Shown here in pieces: positions 55,967 to 64,000 of a stretch of DNA of 64,000 nucleotides. Both the position numbers and the translations under genes were made by a program. Every line of letters begins with the position of its first letter. Positions within the stretch are counted from its first letter, which is position 1. The DNA is from Planctomycetota bacterium. GTDB taxonomy: Bacteria; Planctomycetota; UBA8742; UBA2392. Below the pieces are notes generated by a model. That model was not told the DNA's origin, made no database searches, and worked only from the letters and a program-made list of their open reading frames with translations. The stretch spans positions 1,393,489 to 1,457,488 of the forward strand of contig JAOSKM010000001.1 of NCBI GenBank assembly GCA_027493625.1, read 5' to 3'.

Positions 55967-56509
55967 ATGGCCCGGATCCTTTCCACAGACGGCAGCAGCT
56001 TCTTCGAACTCACGCCCGTACGTGTCTCGCGCGGGCGGGGCGAAGCCGGCGAGGGCGACGGCGTGGTGTGCGAGGTGCGCTTCGAAGCCTACGGCGAGCC
56101 GATCGAGGGCGAGGCCCAGCTCACGCGCGGCGGCCTGACCCGCATGGTCGAGAAGCTGAAGGGCTTCGCCGAGAAGCGCGCCGGCATGATGCAGCTGCGC
56201 AGCGACGCCCAGGAAATCGAGCTCAGCCTCGCCGCCAAGCGCAGCAAGTGGACGCAGAAGATCAACGTGACCGGCCTTGCCGGCGTGCCGCGCGACGACG
56301 CGCAGCAGCCGGACGTCGCCGAAGAACTGCGGGTCGCGTTCGGCGCCACGTACCGCCAGAGCAACGCCCAGGCCGGCAGCATCGAGCACCGCTGCGGCAT
56401 GGTGTGCAGCTTCGACGCGGTGGCGGAGTTCGCCCAGGTACTGCAGACCGAGTTTGAGACGGCCACCACGCGCCGCAGCACCGGCAGGGTTCAGCCGCCC
56501 GGAGCCTGA
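55967..56509 (+). CDS. Hypothetical protein
   Basis: I do not recognise this 180-residue soluble protein. It has no signal peptide or membrane span. It is Glu/Arg-rich with predicted mixed alpha/beta content (QLTRGGLTRMVEKLKGFAEKRAGMM). The next gene starts 2 bp after its stop, so the two are likely an operon of unknown function. Confidence 0.55.
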   Translation: MARILSTDGSSFFELTPVRVSRGRGEAGEGDGVVCEVRFEAYGEPIEGEAQLTRGGLTRMVEKLKGFAEKRAGMMQLRSDAQEIELSLAAKRSKWTQKINVTGLAGVPRDDAQQPDVAEELRVAFGATYRQSNAQAGSIEHRCGMVCSFDAVAEFAQVLQTEFETATTRRSTGRVQPPGA

Positions 56510-56511
56510 CC

Positions 56512-56919
56512 ATGGCCGGGAGTGAAGACACCGACATCCAGTGGATCGAGCGTGACTCACGCGAATGGGTGGTGTTCGCCTGGCAGCCTGATCAGCTCAC
56601 GGCACGCATGACCTGCACCTACCTCGAGACCGGCGGCGTGGAGTCCCGTGTCGGCAGCCAGGGCGGGCGCTATTGCGTCGAGGTGCCGATCCTCCAGCTC
56701 GAGAAGGCCTACAGCGTCTACACCCCGCATGACAGCGCGATCGCGCCGCCGATGCAGGAGGACAGCCGCTCCACGGGCATCCACACCGGCCGGCGCCTGC
56801 GCGAGCAATTGCTGGGGGCGCCGGAAAACCCGCCGCCGCGGAGGCTGCTGAAGTGGCTGCTGCGGCTGGTGCTGGTCGGCGCGGCGGCGGCGGTGATCCT
56901 GCTCGCACTTGGGTCATGA
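56512..56919 (+). CDS. Hypothetical C-tail-anchored membrane protein
   Basis: This 135-residue protein is unrecognised. A soluble N-terminal 110 residues is followed by a Pro/Arg cluster and a single C-terminal span (LLKWLLRLVLVGAAAAVILLALG), which places the bulk in the cytoplasm. It is co-directional with the unknown gene just upstream. Confidence 0.55.
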   Translation: MAGSEDTDIQWIERDSREWVVFAWQPDQLTARMTCTYLETGGVESRVGSQGGRYCVEVPILQLEKAYSVYTPHDSAIAPPMQEDSRSTGIHTGRRLREQLLGAPENPPPRRLLKWLLRLVLVGAAAAVILLALGS

Positions 56920-57014
56920 ACCTTGGCGCGGCTCGTTCGTTTGCAGGTGGTACCCCCGGCTTTCACCGTTGTTTCACCGTGATATCGCAGCGCGGAACGC
57001 CGCGCCGGTTGTGA

Positions 57015-57043
57015 TTGACACGGGTTGGGCGCAGGGCGATACT
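57015..57043 (+). promoter_or_regulatory. Sigma-70-like promoter of antiporter operon
   Basis: TTGACA (57015-57020) and GATACT (57038-57043) are separated by exactly 17 bases, about 94 bp ahead of the first gene of the antiporter operon. The preceding genes end at 56919, leaving a 217-bp leader and promoter region that is otherwise unremarkable. Confidence 0.65.
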
Positions 57044-57136
57044 TCGGCCCAACCGTCGTTCAGCATGGATGAGACAACCAGCGCAAGGCCCGCGTAGCGG
57101 CGGCACAGGCGCGACAAATCGCATGGGAGCGTCAAC

Positions 57137-57640
57137 GTGCTGCGCCATCTGATCCTGTTCGTTGTGCTGCTCGGGTTCTGGGCGGTCCTGTCCGGCCAGC
57201 TGGACTGGACTGACACACACCAGCGCTACCTCATGCTCTGCGGCGTGGTGAGTTGCGCGCTGGCGACACTGCTCAGCCGGCGGGTCGGCTTCCTGGAGCA
57301 GGAAGGCAACTTCGTCCGCATCGCGTTCCGGCAGATCCCCTACCTGTTCTGGCTGCTGTGGCAGATCCTGCTTTCCAACTGGGATGTCGCGCGCCGCGTG
57401 TGGTCGCCGAAGCTGAACATCGACCCGGCCATGACCCGCACGCCCTACAAGCTCAAGAGCGAGCTGGCGGTGGCGATCTATGCCAACAGCATCACGCTGA
57501 CGCCCGGCACGGTCACCGTGCAGATCGACGTTGACAAGCGCGAGCTGTTGATCCACCAGCTTTCCGGCGGCAACGGCGAAGCCCTGAAGGACATGCACAA
57601 CCGCGTGGCCCGCGTCGAGGGCGAGGGGGGCGAGTTGTGA
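57137..57640 (+). CDS. mnhE: Mrp-type Na+/H+ antiporter subunit E
   Basis: This 167-residue membrane protein has two or three N-terminal spans and the MnhE signature (FVRIAFRQIPYLFWLLWQILLSNWDVARRVW, then ITLTPGTVTVQIDVDKRELLIHQL). It starts with GTG. It is the first gene of an operon with 1-4-bp overlaps. Subunit E is needed for assembly of the antiporter. Confidence 0.9.
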   Translation: MLRHLILFVVLLGFWAVLSGQLDWTDTHQRYLMLCGVVSCALATLLSRRVGFLEQEGNFVRIAFRQIPYLFWLLWQILLSNWDVARRVWSPKLNIDPAMTRTPYKLKSELAVAIYANSITLTPGTVTVQIDVDKRELLIHQLSGGNGEALKDMHNRVARVEGEGGEL

Positions 57641-57936
57641 TGCTGGCGCAGATGGAACTTTCCCTGCTGCGCACCGACATCCCCGCGCTGGTCGGCGGCG
57701 TGGCGCTTCTGATCGGCATAAGCCTGGTGCTGGTGCGCGCCGTGGCCGGCCCCACCGCCTATGACCGCATCCTGGCCATGAACGCGATCGGCACCAAGGC
57801 GGCACTTCTGATCGCCATGCTCGGCTTCATCACCCAGCGCCCGGATTTCCTTGATATCGCCCTGGCCTACGCGATCCTCAACTTCCTGGGCACCATCGCG
57901 ATCCTCAAGTTCATCCGTCACCGGAGGCTTGGCTGA
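57637..57936 (+). CDS. mnhF: Mrp-type Na+/H+ antiporter subunit F
   Basis: The protein has 99 residues and three spans, with the MnhF pattern RAVAGPTAYDRILAMNAIGTKAALLIAML. It starts inside the mnhE stop (GTGATG). Confidence 0.9.
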   Translation: MMLAQMELSLLRTDIPALVGGVALLIGISLVLVRAVAGPTAYDRILAMNAIGTKAALLIAMLGFITQRPDFLDIALAYAILNFLGTIAILKFIRHRRLG

Positions 57937-58904
57937 TGCAGCTGGTGCTCGACATCCTGGTCTGGCTGCTGCTCGGCCTGGGCAGCTTCTTCTCGATCAC
58001 CGCCGGGATGGGCGTGGTGCGCTTCCCCGACTTTTACTCGCGCCTGCACCCGGCCGGCAAAAACGACACCCTGGGCGTGCTGCTGTTCTGCTCAGGGATG
58101 CTGATCGAGTGCATGAAGTACGAGTACGGCTACCTGGTAGCGGGGCGGCTGGTGCTGATGGTGCTGTTCATGATGATGGCCAGCCCGATCGCCTGCCACG
58201 CCATCACGCAGGCCGCCTGGCTCGACGGACTGAAACCCTGGCGGAACGGGGGAGCCGCGCCGATGAACGCCACCATCATCGTGGACCTGATCCTGCTGAC
58301 ACTCGTGGTGGTTGCCGCCATCGCCACCGTCGAGGTGCGCAACCTGTTCTCGGCCACCATCCTGGCTTCGATCTACAGCCTGCTGATGGCCTGCTTCTGG
58401 ACCACCATGGACGCCGTGGACGTGGCATACACCGAGGCCGCGGTGGGCGCCGGCATCTCCACCATCCTGCTGATCGGCACCCTGGTGCTGACCGGCCCGC
58501 GCGAAACCGTGCGCAAAGCCGTGCACTGGCCGGCGCTGCTGGCCTGCCTGTGCGTAGGCGCGCTGCTGATCTACGGCACGGTGGACATGCCGGCCTTCGG
58601 CGACCCCAGGGCACCGGCACACACCCACCCGCTGTACGGCGGGTTCACGAAGCAGGACGTGCTCAAGAAGCCCGGCAGCAGAAGCGACCAGGACTACCAG
58701 GCCTACCTGGCCGAACACGGCGAAGAACACGCCCACGGCGACTACTTCCACGGCCACGTCCCAAACCAGGTCACCAGCATCATCGTCAGCTACCGCGCGT
58801 TCGACACCATGTTCGAGACGGCGGTGATCTTCACGGCCGGTCTGGGCATGATCGTGCTGCTGCGCGGGCGGCGGGGCAACCCGCTGAAAGGCGGGCTGCT
58901 ATGA
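57936..58904 (+). CDS. Fused antiporter subunit: MnhG plus MbhD/MbhE-like (MrpA C-terminal) domains
   Basis: The protein has 322 residues. Residues 1-105 are a full MnhG (GMGVVRFPDFYSRLHPAGKNDTLGVLL). Residues about 110-200 match MbhD/DUF4040 (FSATILASIYSLLMACFWTTMDAVDVAYTEAAVGAGISTILLIGTL). The last part, with a His-rich loop (HGEEHAHGDYFHGH) and a final span (AFDTMFETAVIFTAGLGMIVLL), resembles MbhE/MrpB N-terminal sequence. In canonical Mrp these last domains belong to MrpA. The fusion joins them to G instead. No stop or frameshift separates them. Confidence 0.82.
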   Translation: MQLVLDILVWLLLGLGSFFSITAGMGVVRFPDFYSRLHPAGKNDTLGVLLFCSGMLIECMKYEYGYLVAGRLVLMVLFMMMASPIACHAITQAAWLDGLKPWRNGGAAPMNATIIVDLILLTLVVVAAIATVEVRNLFSATILASIYSLLMACFWTTMDAVDVAYTEAAVGAGISTILLIGTLVLTGPRETVRKAVHWPALLACLCVGALLIYGTVDMPAFGDPRAPAHTHPLYGGFTKQDVLKKPGSRSDQDYQAYLAEHGEEHAHGDYFHGHVPNQVTSIIVSYRAFDTMFETAVIFTAGLGMIVLLRGRRGNPLKGGLL

Positions 58905-59356
58905 AAGACAACGTGCTGATGCGCGTGGCGGCCCGCTGGAACATGCCGTTTTTGCTGGTGTTCGCACTGTACACGCAGACCCACGGCGAACTCGGCCCGG
59001 GTGGCGGCTTCCAGTCCGGCGTGATGATCGCCGCCGCGTTCATCGTGTACGGCATGGTATTCGGCGCCGACGAAATGCGCCGCGTGGTCCCGCGCTGGGT
59101 CACGGACTTCGCGGCGGCCGCGGGCGTGCTGATCTACGCCGGCGCCGGCGTGTACTGCATGGCGATGGGCTACACCTTCCTTGACTACGCGGCCCTGGTG
59201 CCGTCGAACCCCGGCGGCGCCGAGCCCTGGGGCATGGTGATCGTGGAGTACGGAGTGGGCATCACGGTCGCGGCCGTGATGCTGACGGTGTTCAACGAGA
59301 TCACAGAGGGCACCCTGCCGGGGCAGGAGCCGGGCGGCACGAAGGAGGTGCTGTAG
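58901..59356 (+). CDS. mnhB: Mrp-type Na+/H+ antiporter subunit B
   Basis: This 151-residue protein from ATG 58901, overlapping the previous stop as ATGA, has the MnhB signature (TQTHGELGPGGGFQSGVMIAAAFIVYGMVFG) and a C-terminal VIVEYGVGITVAAVMLTVF. It has four spans. Frames open further upstream here are out-of-frame shadows of the fused G subunit. Confidence 0.9.
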   Translation: MKDNVLMRVAARWNMPFLLVFALYTQTHGELGPGGGFQSGVMIAAAFIVYGMVFGADEMRRVVPRWVTDFAAAAGVLIYAGAGVYCMAMGYTFLDYAALVPSNPGGAEPWGMVIVEYGVGITVAAVMLTVFNEITEGTLPGQEPGGTKEVL

Positions 59357-59359
59357 GCC

Positions 59360-59728
59360 ATGCAGGTTGTGCTCGATCACTACAACTACTGGGTGTGCGT
59401 GATCCTGATGATGATCGGGTTCTACGGCGTCATCGCCAAGACCAACCTGATCAAGAAAGCCCTCTCGCTGTCGCTGTTCCAGACCGGCGTGCTGGTGTTC
59501 TACATCTCGATCGGCAAGGTTGAGGGCGGCACCGGACCGGTGCTGGACCCGCGCAACCCCGAGGCCGTCTACAGCAACCCGCTGCCCCATGCCCTGATGC
59601 TGACCGCGATCGTGGTCGGCGTCGCCACGCTTTCGGTGGCCATGGCGATCATCGTCAACATCCGCGAGCGCTACGGCACCATCGACGAGCGCGACATCGA
59701 GGACATCGAGAACCAGGCCCAGGAGTAA
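59360..59728 (+). CDS. mnhC: Mrp-type Na+/H+ antiporter subunit C (NuoK-like)
   Basis: This 122-residue protein has three spans and the NuoK/MnhC pattern (GFYGVIAKTNLIKKALSLSLFQTGVLVF, then PLPHALMLTAIVVGVATLSVAMAI). It starts 3 bp after the mnhB stop, with GGAGG inside the end of mnhB. Confidence 0.92.
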   Translation: MQVVLDHYNYWVCVILMMIGFYGVIAKTNLIKKALSLSLFQTGVLVFYISIGKVEGGTGPVLDPRNPEAVYSNPLPHALMLTAIVVGVATLSVAMAIIVNIRERYGTIDERDIEDIENQAQE

Positions 59729-59737
59729 ACCCGACCC

Positions 59738-61267
59738 GTGGAACGCATCCACCAGAACCTTCCCGCACTGATCGTCGTGCTGCCCCTGTGCATGGGGTTG
59801 ATCACGTCGATCATTGGCCGTCGCGGGCTGGGCTGGTGGCTGGCGATGGGCACCGCATCGGCCGTGCTGGCGATGGCCGTGCAGCTGCTGGTGAACGTGC
59901 TTGAGAGCGGCACGCTGACCGTCACCTACCAGATGGGAAGCTGGCCCGCACCCTTCGGCATCGTGTACGTCGTGGACCCGCTGAACGCGGGTGTGCTGAC
60001 CATCGTGGCGCTGATCGGCGCCATCGTGACGCTGTACGCGCGCAAGAGCATCGCCAGCGAGATGGACCCGCGGCGCCTGCACTTCTTCTATGCGCTATGG
60101 CTGTTCTGCATGACCGGCCTGCTGGGCATCACCATCACCGGCGATGCCTTCAACCTCTATGTGCTGCTCGAAATCAGCTCGCTCAGCACCTACACCCTGG
60201 TGGCGCTGGGGCGGCAGCGCAACCGCCGCGCGCTCACGGCCGCGATCAACTACCTGGTGCTGGGCAGCATCGGCGCGACCTTCTACCTGCTGGGCATCGC
60301 CTACCTGTACATGGTGACCGGCAGCCTGAACATCGCGGACATCCAGCACATCCTGGCCACCAAGGTATTCCCCACCTGGGGCACCGACGCGCCCATGTAC
60401 CGCACTACGGTGTACGTGGGTTTCGCGCTGATGGCCGTGGGCCTGAGCCTCAAGCTGGCGCTGTTCCCGCTGCACGGCTGGCTGCCGAATGCGTACACCT
60501 ACGCGCCTTCATCGGTGTCTGCGCTGCTGGCCAGCACCGCCACCAAGGTGGGCGCCTACGCGTTCATCCGCGTGATCTTCACGCTGGTGGGCACCGGCTT
60601 CGCCTACCGCATGCTGCACACCGACGTGGTGCTGATGGTCTCTGCCGGCGCCGCGATCCTTGTCGGCTCGTGGATGGCGTTCCGGCAGACCAGCCTGAAG
60701 AAGCTGCTGGCGTACTCGAGCATCGGCCAGATCGGCTACATCACACTTGGCTTCGCGCTTGGCAACGTGAACGGACTGACGGCCTCGATCATTCACCTGT
60801 TCAACCACGCGCTGACCAAGGGCGGCATGTTCATGGCGCTGGGCGTGGTGGCGTACCGGCTGGGCAACACGCGGCTGCAGGATGTGCAGGGCCTGGGTCG
60901 CAAGCTCCCGTTCACCATGGCGGCCTTCACGGCGGGCGGCCTGGGGCTGATCGGCGTGCCGCTGACGGCGGGCTTCGTCAGCAAGTGGTACCTGGTGACG
61001 GCCTGTATCGAGGCCGGGCGCTACGAGATGGCGGCGATCGTGCTGGTCGGCTCGCTGATCGCGCTGCTGTATGTCTGGAAGGTGGTCGAGGCCATCTACT
61101 TCGGAAAGCGGCCTGAAAACGTACCGGGCGTGAAGGAAGCGCCGCTCACCATGCTGGTGCCGACGCTGCTGCTTGCGGGCGCGAGCATCTACTTCGGCAT
61201 TGACGCGTCAACCTCGGCGCGCGTGGCCACCGCGGCGGCGCACTTCCTGCTGGGGGTGACGCCATGA
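59738..61267 (+). CDS. mnhD: Mrp-type antiporter subunit D (NuoL/M/N-like), first copy
   Basis: The protein has 509 residues and about 14 spans. The proton-channel residues are visible: the glutamate in FNLYVLLEISSLSTYTLVALG and the lysine motif LKKLLAYSSIGQIGY, with HLFNHALTKGGMF after it. It starts with GTG. It is one of three NuoL/M/N-type subunits in this operon. Confidence 0.92.
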   Translation: MERIHQNLPALIVVLPLCMGLITSIIGRRGLGWWLAMGTASAVLAMAVQLLVNVLESGTLTVTYQMGSWPAPFGIVYVVDPLNAGVLTIVALIGAIVTLYARKSIASEMDPRRLHFFYALWLFCMTGLLGITITGDAFNLYVLLEISSLSTYTLVALGRQRNRRALTAAINYLVLGSIGATFYLLGIAYLYMVTGSLNIADIQHILATKVFPTWGTDAPMYRTTVYVGFALMAVGLSLKLALFPLHGWLPNAYTYAPSSVSALLASTATKVGAYAFIRVIFTLVGTGFAYRMLHTDVVLMVSAGAAILVGSWMAFRQTSLKKLLAYSSIGQIGYITLGFALGNVNGLTASIIHLFNHALTKGGMFMALGVVAYRLGNTRLQDVQGLGRKLPFTMAAFTAGGLGLIGVPLTAGFVSKWYLVTACIEAGRYEMAAIVLVGSLIALLYVWKVVEAIYFGKRPENVPGVKEAPLTMLVPTLLLAGASIYFGIDASTSARVATAAAHFLLGVTP

Positions 61268-62787
61268 CCCCCGAGATGACCATCCTGCTTGCGATCGGGG
61301 TGCCGCTGCTCGGCTCGGTGCTGATCGCCATGTCCGACCGCGTGCCCAACCTGCGTGAAGCCTTCACGCTGCTGACGGCCGTCGCGACCTTCGGCCTGGT
61401 GGCCAGCCTGTACCCGCTGGTGATCGCGGGCGGGCAGCCGCGCGTCGAGCTGTTGACGGTGATCCCAGGCGTGCCGCTCAGCTTCAAGGTCGAGCCGCTG
61501 GGAATGGTGTACGCGCTGGTGGCGACGCTGCTGTGGATGCCCAACTCGCTGTACAGCATCGGCTACATGCGCGGCAACAACGAGAAGCACCAGACCCGCT
61601 TCTACATCTGCTTCCCGCTCGCGATCGCCAGCGCCATCGGCATCGCGTTCGCCGAGAACCTGTTCACCATGTTCGTGTTCTATGAGACCCTGACGCTCAG
61701 CACCTTCCCGCTGGTCACCCACAAGGGCAACACCGACGCAGTGCGCAGCGGCCGGGTGTACCTCGGCATCCTGCTCACCACCTCGGTCTGCTTCCAGCTG
61801 CTGGCGGTGCTGTGGATCGCGGCTCTGCACAACGGCGGCGCGGTCAGCAGCCTGAACTTCACCCACGGCGGCATCTTCCGTGAGGGCCTTGCCTCGGGCG
61901 CGGTCAGCCCGGCCATCTTCGGGCTGCTGTTCTTCCTGTACATCTACGGGATCGGCAAGGCCGCGCTGATGCCCGTGCACCGCTGGCTGCCGGCCGCGAT
62001 GGTAGCGCCCACGCCGGTCAGCGCGTTCCTGCACGCGGTGGCGGTGGTGAAGGCCGGCGTGTTCTGCGTGATCAAGGTGACGGTCTACGTGTTCGGCGTT
62101 GACCTGCTGCAGAGCCAGGGCCGCGGCGACTGGCTGATCTACGTGGCGGGCACCACCATCCTGGCGGCTTCGCTGATCGCGCTGTTCCAGGACAACCTGA
62201 AGAAGCGGCTGGCCTACTCGACCATCAGCCAGCTCAGCTACGTGGTGCTGGGCGTGGCGCTGTTCACCCCGCTCGGGATCATGGCCGCCACCTTCCACAT
62301 CGTGGCCCATGCGTTCGGCAAGATCACCCTGTTCTTTGCGGCCGGCAGCGTCTACACGGCCGCGCACAAGACGCAGGTCAGCCAGCTGGACGGCATCGGG
62401 CGGCGCATGCCCTGGACGATGGGCGCGTTCGCGATCGGTACGCTGAGCATGATCGGCGTGCCGCCGGTGGTGGGCATGGCCAGCAAGTGGCTGCTGATCA
62501 ACGGCGTGGTGGAAGCCTGGAGCATCCCCGACGGGCATTTCGCCGAGGTGTTCGCGCTGGTGGTGATCCTGTTCAGCACGCTGCTGAACGCGGGCTACTT
62601 CCTGCCCATCGTGTACCGCGCCTTCTTCAAGCCGCTTTCCGATTCCGACCGCGCGCACCCGCACGGCGAGGCGCCCTGGCCCATCGTGACGGCGCTGACC
62701 TTCACCGCGGCGCTGACGCTGTTCTTCTTCTTCTGGAACAAGCCGGCCTATGAGCTGGCCGAGCTGGTGCGGAGGGCGGTCGGATGA
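61264..62787 (+). CDS. NuoL/M/N-like antiporter subunit, second copy
   Basis: The protein has 507 residues. It has the glutamate in TMFVFYETLTLSTFPLV, LKKRLAYSTISQLSY and HIVAHAFGKITLFF. The sequence is clearly different from the first copy, so this is not a recent duplication. It may take the place of the N-terminal MrpA (NuoL-like) domain, since the C-terminal MrpA parts are fused to MnhG upstream. It overlaps the previous gene by 4 bp. Confidence 0.9.
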   Translation: MTPEMTILLAIGVPLLGSVLIAMSDRVPNLREAFTLLTAVATFGLVASLYPLVIAGGQPRVELLTVIPGVPLSFKVEPLGMVYALVATLLWMPNSLYSIGYMRGNNEKHQTRFYICFPLAIASAIGIAFAENLFTMFVFYETLTLSTFPLVTHKGNTDAVRSGRVYLGILLTTSVCFQLLAVLWIAALHNGGAVSSLNFTHGGIFREGLASGAVSPAIFGLLFFLYIYGIGKAALMPVHRWLPAAMVAPTPVSAFLHAVAVVKAGVFCVIKVTVYVFGVDLLQSQGRGDWLIYVAGTTILAASLIALFQDNLKKRLAYSTISQLSYVVLGVALFTPLGIMAATFHIVAHAFGKITLFFAAGSVYTAAHKTQVSQLDGIGRRMPWTMGAFAIGTLSMIGVPPVVGMASKWLLINGVVEAWSIPDGHFAEVFALVVILFSTLLNAGYFLPIVYRAFFKPLSDSDRAHPHGEAPWPIVTALTFTAALTLFFFFWNKPAYELAELVRRAVG

Positions 62788-63044
62788 AGTACCAGCTGAC
62801 ACCCACCGAGAAGAAGCTCGTCCGCATCGCATGGATCGTGGGCCTGCTGGTGCTGAGCGCGATCGTGGTGGTCGAGCTGTTCATGCACCACCACGCGCAC
62901 TTCGAGAAAGACGGCATCACGATCGACACGCTGCCGGAGTTCTACCCGATCTACGGCTTCGGGGCTTCGTTCGTGCTCGTGGTTTTCGCCAAGACGCTGG
63001 CCATCGCATTGAAACGGAAGGACACGTTCTATGCAGATGACTGA
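62784..63044 (+). CDS. Small two-span membrane protein of antiporter operon
   Basis: This 86-residue protein has spans at about 15-33 and 56-75 and a His cluster (MHHHAHFEKDG) between them. It overlaps both neighbours (ATGA at the 5' side, 14 bp at the 3' side), so it belongs to the same transcript. I do not recognise a family. It may be an accessory or assembly subunit. Confidence 0.7.
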   Translation: MKYQLTPTEKKLVRIAWIVGLLVLSAIVVVELFMHHHAHFEKDGITIDTLPEFYPIYGFGASFVLVVFAKTLAIALKRKDTFYADD

Positions 63045-64000
63045 TTTCCCGCCGGCCTTGGTGCTGCTCAGCGGCGCGCTGCTGCTGCCCTTCCTGAAGG
63101 GCAAGCTGCGCTGGGTGGTCGCATTCGCCCTGCCGGTGCTGGCGCTGGCTGACGCGTGGCAGATCATCACCGAGGGCGCCGACAGCTACATCCCGTTCCT
63201 GGGCATGCAGCTCAACCCGGTGCACGTGCACGCCCCCACGCCGGTGTTCGCCACGGTGTTCGCCATCATGGTCGCGGGCGGGCTGCTGTTCAGCATGAAC
63301 CAGAAGACCGAGCACGAGTTGCCGGCCGTGTGCGTCTACGCCGGCGGCGCCTTGGGCGTGCTGTTCGCGGGCGACCTGGTCACCATGTTCATCTTCTGGG
63401 AGGTGATGACGCTGGGCAGCACGGTGATCATCTGGAGCGGGCGCCAGGCTGACAGCGAGGGCTCCGGCCTGCGCTACTTCGGGCTGCATGCCGTGGGCGG
63501 CGTGCTGCTGCTGATGGGCATCGTGATCGTGGTGCAGCAGCGCATCGCCTCAGGCGACCCGGACCCGCTGGCATTCCGGCACTTCGAGTCCATGGTCAGC
63601 CTGTGGAGCAGCTTCGGCTGGGACAGCGCGGGCATGTGGCTGGTGATGCTGGGCATGCTTGTGAACGCGGGCGCGCCGCCGTTCAGCGCCTGGGTGCCGG
63701 ACGCCTACCCCGAGGGCAGCTCGTCGGGCACGGTGTTCCTGAGCGCGTTCACCACCAAGACCGCCGTGTTCACGCTGATGGTTGCGTTCGCGGGCGTCGA
63801 GCCGCTGATCTACCTGGGCCTGTGGATGGCGCTGTACGGCATCGTGTACGCGATCCTGGAAAACGACATGCGGCGCATCCTCGCCTACTCGATCATCAAC
63901 CAGGTCGGCTTCATGCTGGTCGGCATCGGCGTCGGCACCAAGCTGGCGATCGACGGCGCCTCCGCCCACGCGTTCGCCCACATCATCTACAAGGCCCTGC
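63031..64000 (+). CDS. NuoL/M/N-like antiporter subunit, third copy (runs off window)
   Basis: The start is ATG 63031, or ATG 63037 two codons later. The frame stays open to the window end, so at least 323 residues are seen. It has the glutamate in LVTMFIFWEVMTLGSTVII, MRRILAYSIINQVGFML and SAHAFAHIIYKAL. This matches the same proton-pumping family as the two preceding large subunits. The C-terminal part is missing. Confidence 0.88.
   Translation, partial: MQMTDFPPALVLLSGALLLPFLKGKLRWVVAFALPVLALADAWQIITEGADSYIPFLGMQLNPVHVHAPTPVFATVFAIMVAGGLLFSMNQKTEHELPAVCVYAGGALGVLFAGDLVTMFIFWEVMTLGSTVIIWSGRQADSEGSGLRYFGLHAVGGVLLLMGIVIVVQQRIASGDPDPLAFRHFESMVSLWSSFGWDSAGMWLVMLGMLVNAGAPPFSAWVPDAYPEGSSSGTVFLSAFTTKTAVFTLMVAFAGVEPLIYLGLWMALYGIVYAILENDMRRILAYSIINQVGFMLVGIGVGTKLAIDGASAHAFAHIIYKAL

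Overview
This window is a GC-rich (roughly two-thirds G+C by eye), gene-dense stretch of bacterial chromosome with no rRNA, tRNA, CRISPR array or prophage. A diderm (Gram-negative) cell is indicated by an LptD-like outer-membrane protein, Lgt and lipobox lipoproteins. Three Ser/Thr-kinase-fold proteins, an FHA protein, three ECF-type sigma factors, a sigma-54-type activator, large TPR proteins and a MYXO-CTERM-like C-terminal sorting signal suggest Planctomycetota or a Myxococcota-like lineage. I cannot settle the phylum from the sequence alone.

Layout. 0-7 kb: a secreted polysaccharide-lyase-like lipoprotein, a membrane Ser/Thr kinase with a C-terminal beta-propeller, and lgt. 7-14 kb: a flavin-dependent halogenase-like oxidoreductase, a tgt operon, a MacB-like permease, a PilZ protein and a PAP2 phosphatase. 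14-24 kb: a signalling/membrane cluster holding a membrane-anchored protein with two DnaK subdomain-IIB-like units, an ECF sigma factor, an FHA protein, a double-membrane-anchored kinase, an atypical kinase-like protein and a TPM/Tim44-like pair. 24-29 kb: rsmG plus a methyltransferase, a second sigma factor, a thiolase and a DUF433/DUF5615 toxin-antitoxin pair. 29-38 kb: an alkaline-phosphatase-superfamily membrane protein, a sigma-54 activator, pmbA, a third sigma factor, a candidate selenoprotein and small genes. 38-53 kb: housekeeping genes (an isolated atpG, holB, lptD-like, ugd, tsaD, rhomboid, hemL, dinG, an RluA-family synthase). 53-57 kb: a Ser/Tyr-rich exported TPR protein and two unknown proteins. 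57-64 kb: a multisubunit Mrp/Mbh-type cation/proton antiporter operon that runs off the window.

The main discovery is at 35667-36950. An exported thioredoxin-fold/PKD protein has an in-frame UGA exactly where the first cysteine of its CxxC redox motif should be, giving U-G-I-C. A hairpin 17 nt downstream fits the bacterial SECIS model. This looks like an undescribed cell-surface selenoprotein.

Other notable items are two 369-bp MITEs with 19-bp terminal inverted repeats and 11-bp target duplications inserted into REP-like hairpins just after stop codons; a set of intergenic inverted repeats built from degenerate heptamers, with a different word at different loci; and the duplicated DnaK-IIB-like membrane protein. 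Five genes are split by single-base deletions, mostly in G/C runs. Because all five have the same sign, they look like sequencing or assembly errors, and each is annotated here as one gene.
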